Shown here piece after piece: positions 5,739 to 5,835 of a DNA stretch of 5,835 nt. Positions within the stretch are counted from its first letter, which is position 1. Each line of letters opens with the position of its first letter. The DNA lies in the NCBI GenBank assembly GCA_019428955.1, contig JAHYJF010000222.1, positions 1-5,835 of the forward strand, in the 5' to 3' direction. Source of the stretch: Burkholderiaceae bacterium (GTDB lineage: Bacteria > Pseudomonadota > Gammaproteobacteria > Burkholderiales > Burkholderiaceae_E). Below the pieces are notes generated by a model. It did no database searches. It saw nothing but the letters and a program-made list of their open reading frames with translations, and was not told where the DNA came from. The position numbers and the translations under genes were made by a program.

Positions 5739-5757
5739 GGATTCATCTCGTGAATCC
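5739..5757 (+). other. Perfect 7-bp hairpin between the IS5 end and its transposase
   Basis: GGATTCA-TCTCG-TGAATCC forms a perfect 7-bp stem with a 5-nt loop, 19 bases before the ATG at 5777. There is no T-run, so it is not a classical terminator. It could hinder translation of read-through transcripts, as known for some other insertion sequences; that role is inferred. Confidence 0.45.
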
Positions 5758-5776
5758 AGCGTGGTAGCTGGAGGGC

Positions 5777-5835
5777 ATGAGCAGACCCACACCCCCCGCC
5801 TACAAGACCAGGAACTGGCCCGCATATAACGCAGC
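5777..5835 (+). CDS. IS5-family transposase, 3'-partial (first 19 codons)
   Basis: The ATG at 5777 opens a frame reading MSRPTPPAYKTRNWPAYNA to the window edge. This N-terminus is recognisable from memory as that of a common alphaproteobacterial IS5-family DDE transposase (usual form MSRPTPP-YKTRNWPAYN-AL, then a conserved SLTIWFDP block expected just beyond the window). No catalytic residue falls within the window. GGAGGG ends only one base before the ATG, which is unusually close for a Shine-Dalgarno sequence, so initiation may be weak. The gene lies about 63 bases inside the terminal repeat, as expected for the family. Confidence 0.75.
   Translation, partial: MSRPTPPAYKTRNWPAYNA

Larger units (their letters stand above)
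5714..5835 (+). mobile_element. IS5-family insertion sequence, left end only
   Basis: It begins at GGCTCTGTTGCACAAATC (5714-5731), a terminal repeat type found on IS5-family elements (similar to, but distinct from, IS6-type ends). The start of an IS5-type transposase follows 63 bases in. The element runs past the window edge, so its right end and target duplication cannot be examined. Confidence 0.7.

Noticed and set aside
5739..5757. Rho-independent terminator
   Set aside because: The stem is A/T-balanced and is not followed by a T-run, so it does not meet the terminator pattern.

Overview
The window is a stack of insertion sequences with no host gene in it. Codon use is GC-rich, and the protein families (a two-gene IS21-type element, an IS3-family element, a three-gene IS66 element and an IS5-type element whose protein starts MSRPTPPAYKTRNWPAYN) are those common on plasmids and genomic islands of alphaproteobacteria. 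A Rhodobacterales/Paracoccus-like or rhizobial host is my best guess, inferred from recalled family resemblance only.

Layout, left to right. (1) 1-1768, + strand: the 3' part of an IS21-family element. istA is cut by the left window edge, and istB overlaps it by ATGA. istB loses its natural C-terminus where the next element begins. (2) About 1770-3083, genes on the - strand: a complete-looking IS3-family element of about 1.3 kb with near-perfect terminal inverted repeats. orfA and orfB overlap and are joined by a typical -1 frameshift signal (TTTTTTC). (3) About 3084-5670, genes on the - strand: an IS66-family element of about 2.6 kb with tnpA-tnpB-tnpC. tnpA and tnpB overlap by ATGA. tnpB is frameshifted just before its C-terminus, next to an imperfect 27-bp tandem repeat. 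(4) 5671-5713: 43 bp holding two diverged direct repeats that look like an IS21-type terminus in the opposite sense to a right end. (5) 5714 to the window end, + strand: the left end and first 19 codons of an IS5-type transposase.

The elements do not cooperate in one function; each set of genes serves its own transposition. The interest is historical. The IS3 element truncates istB and abuts the IS66 terminus with no visible target duplication, which points to deletion or rearrangement after insertion. I found no new defence, metabolic or regulatory system. There is no gene-free stretch over 300 bases; the longest gap between genes is 5612-5776, and its contents are described below.
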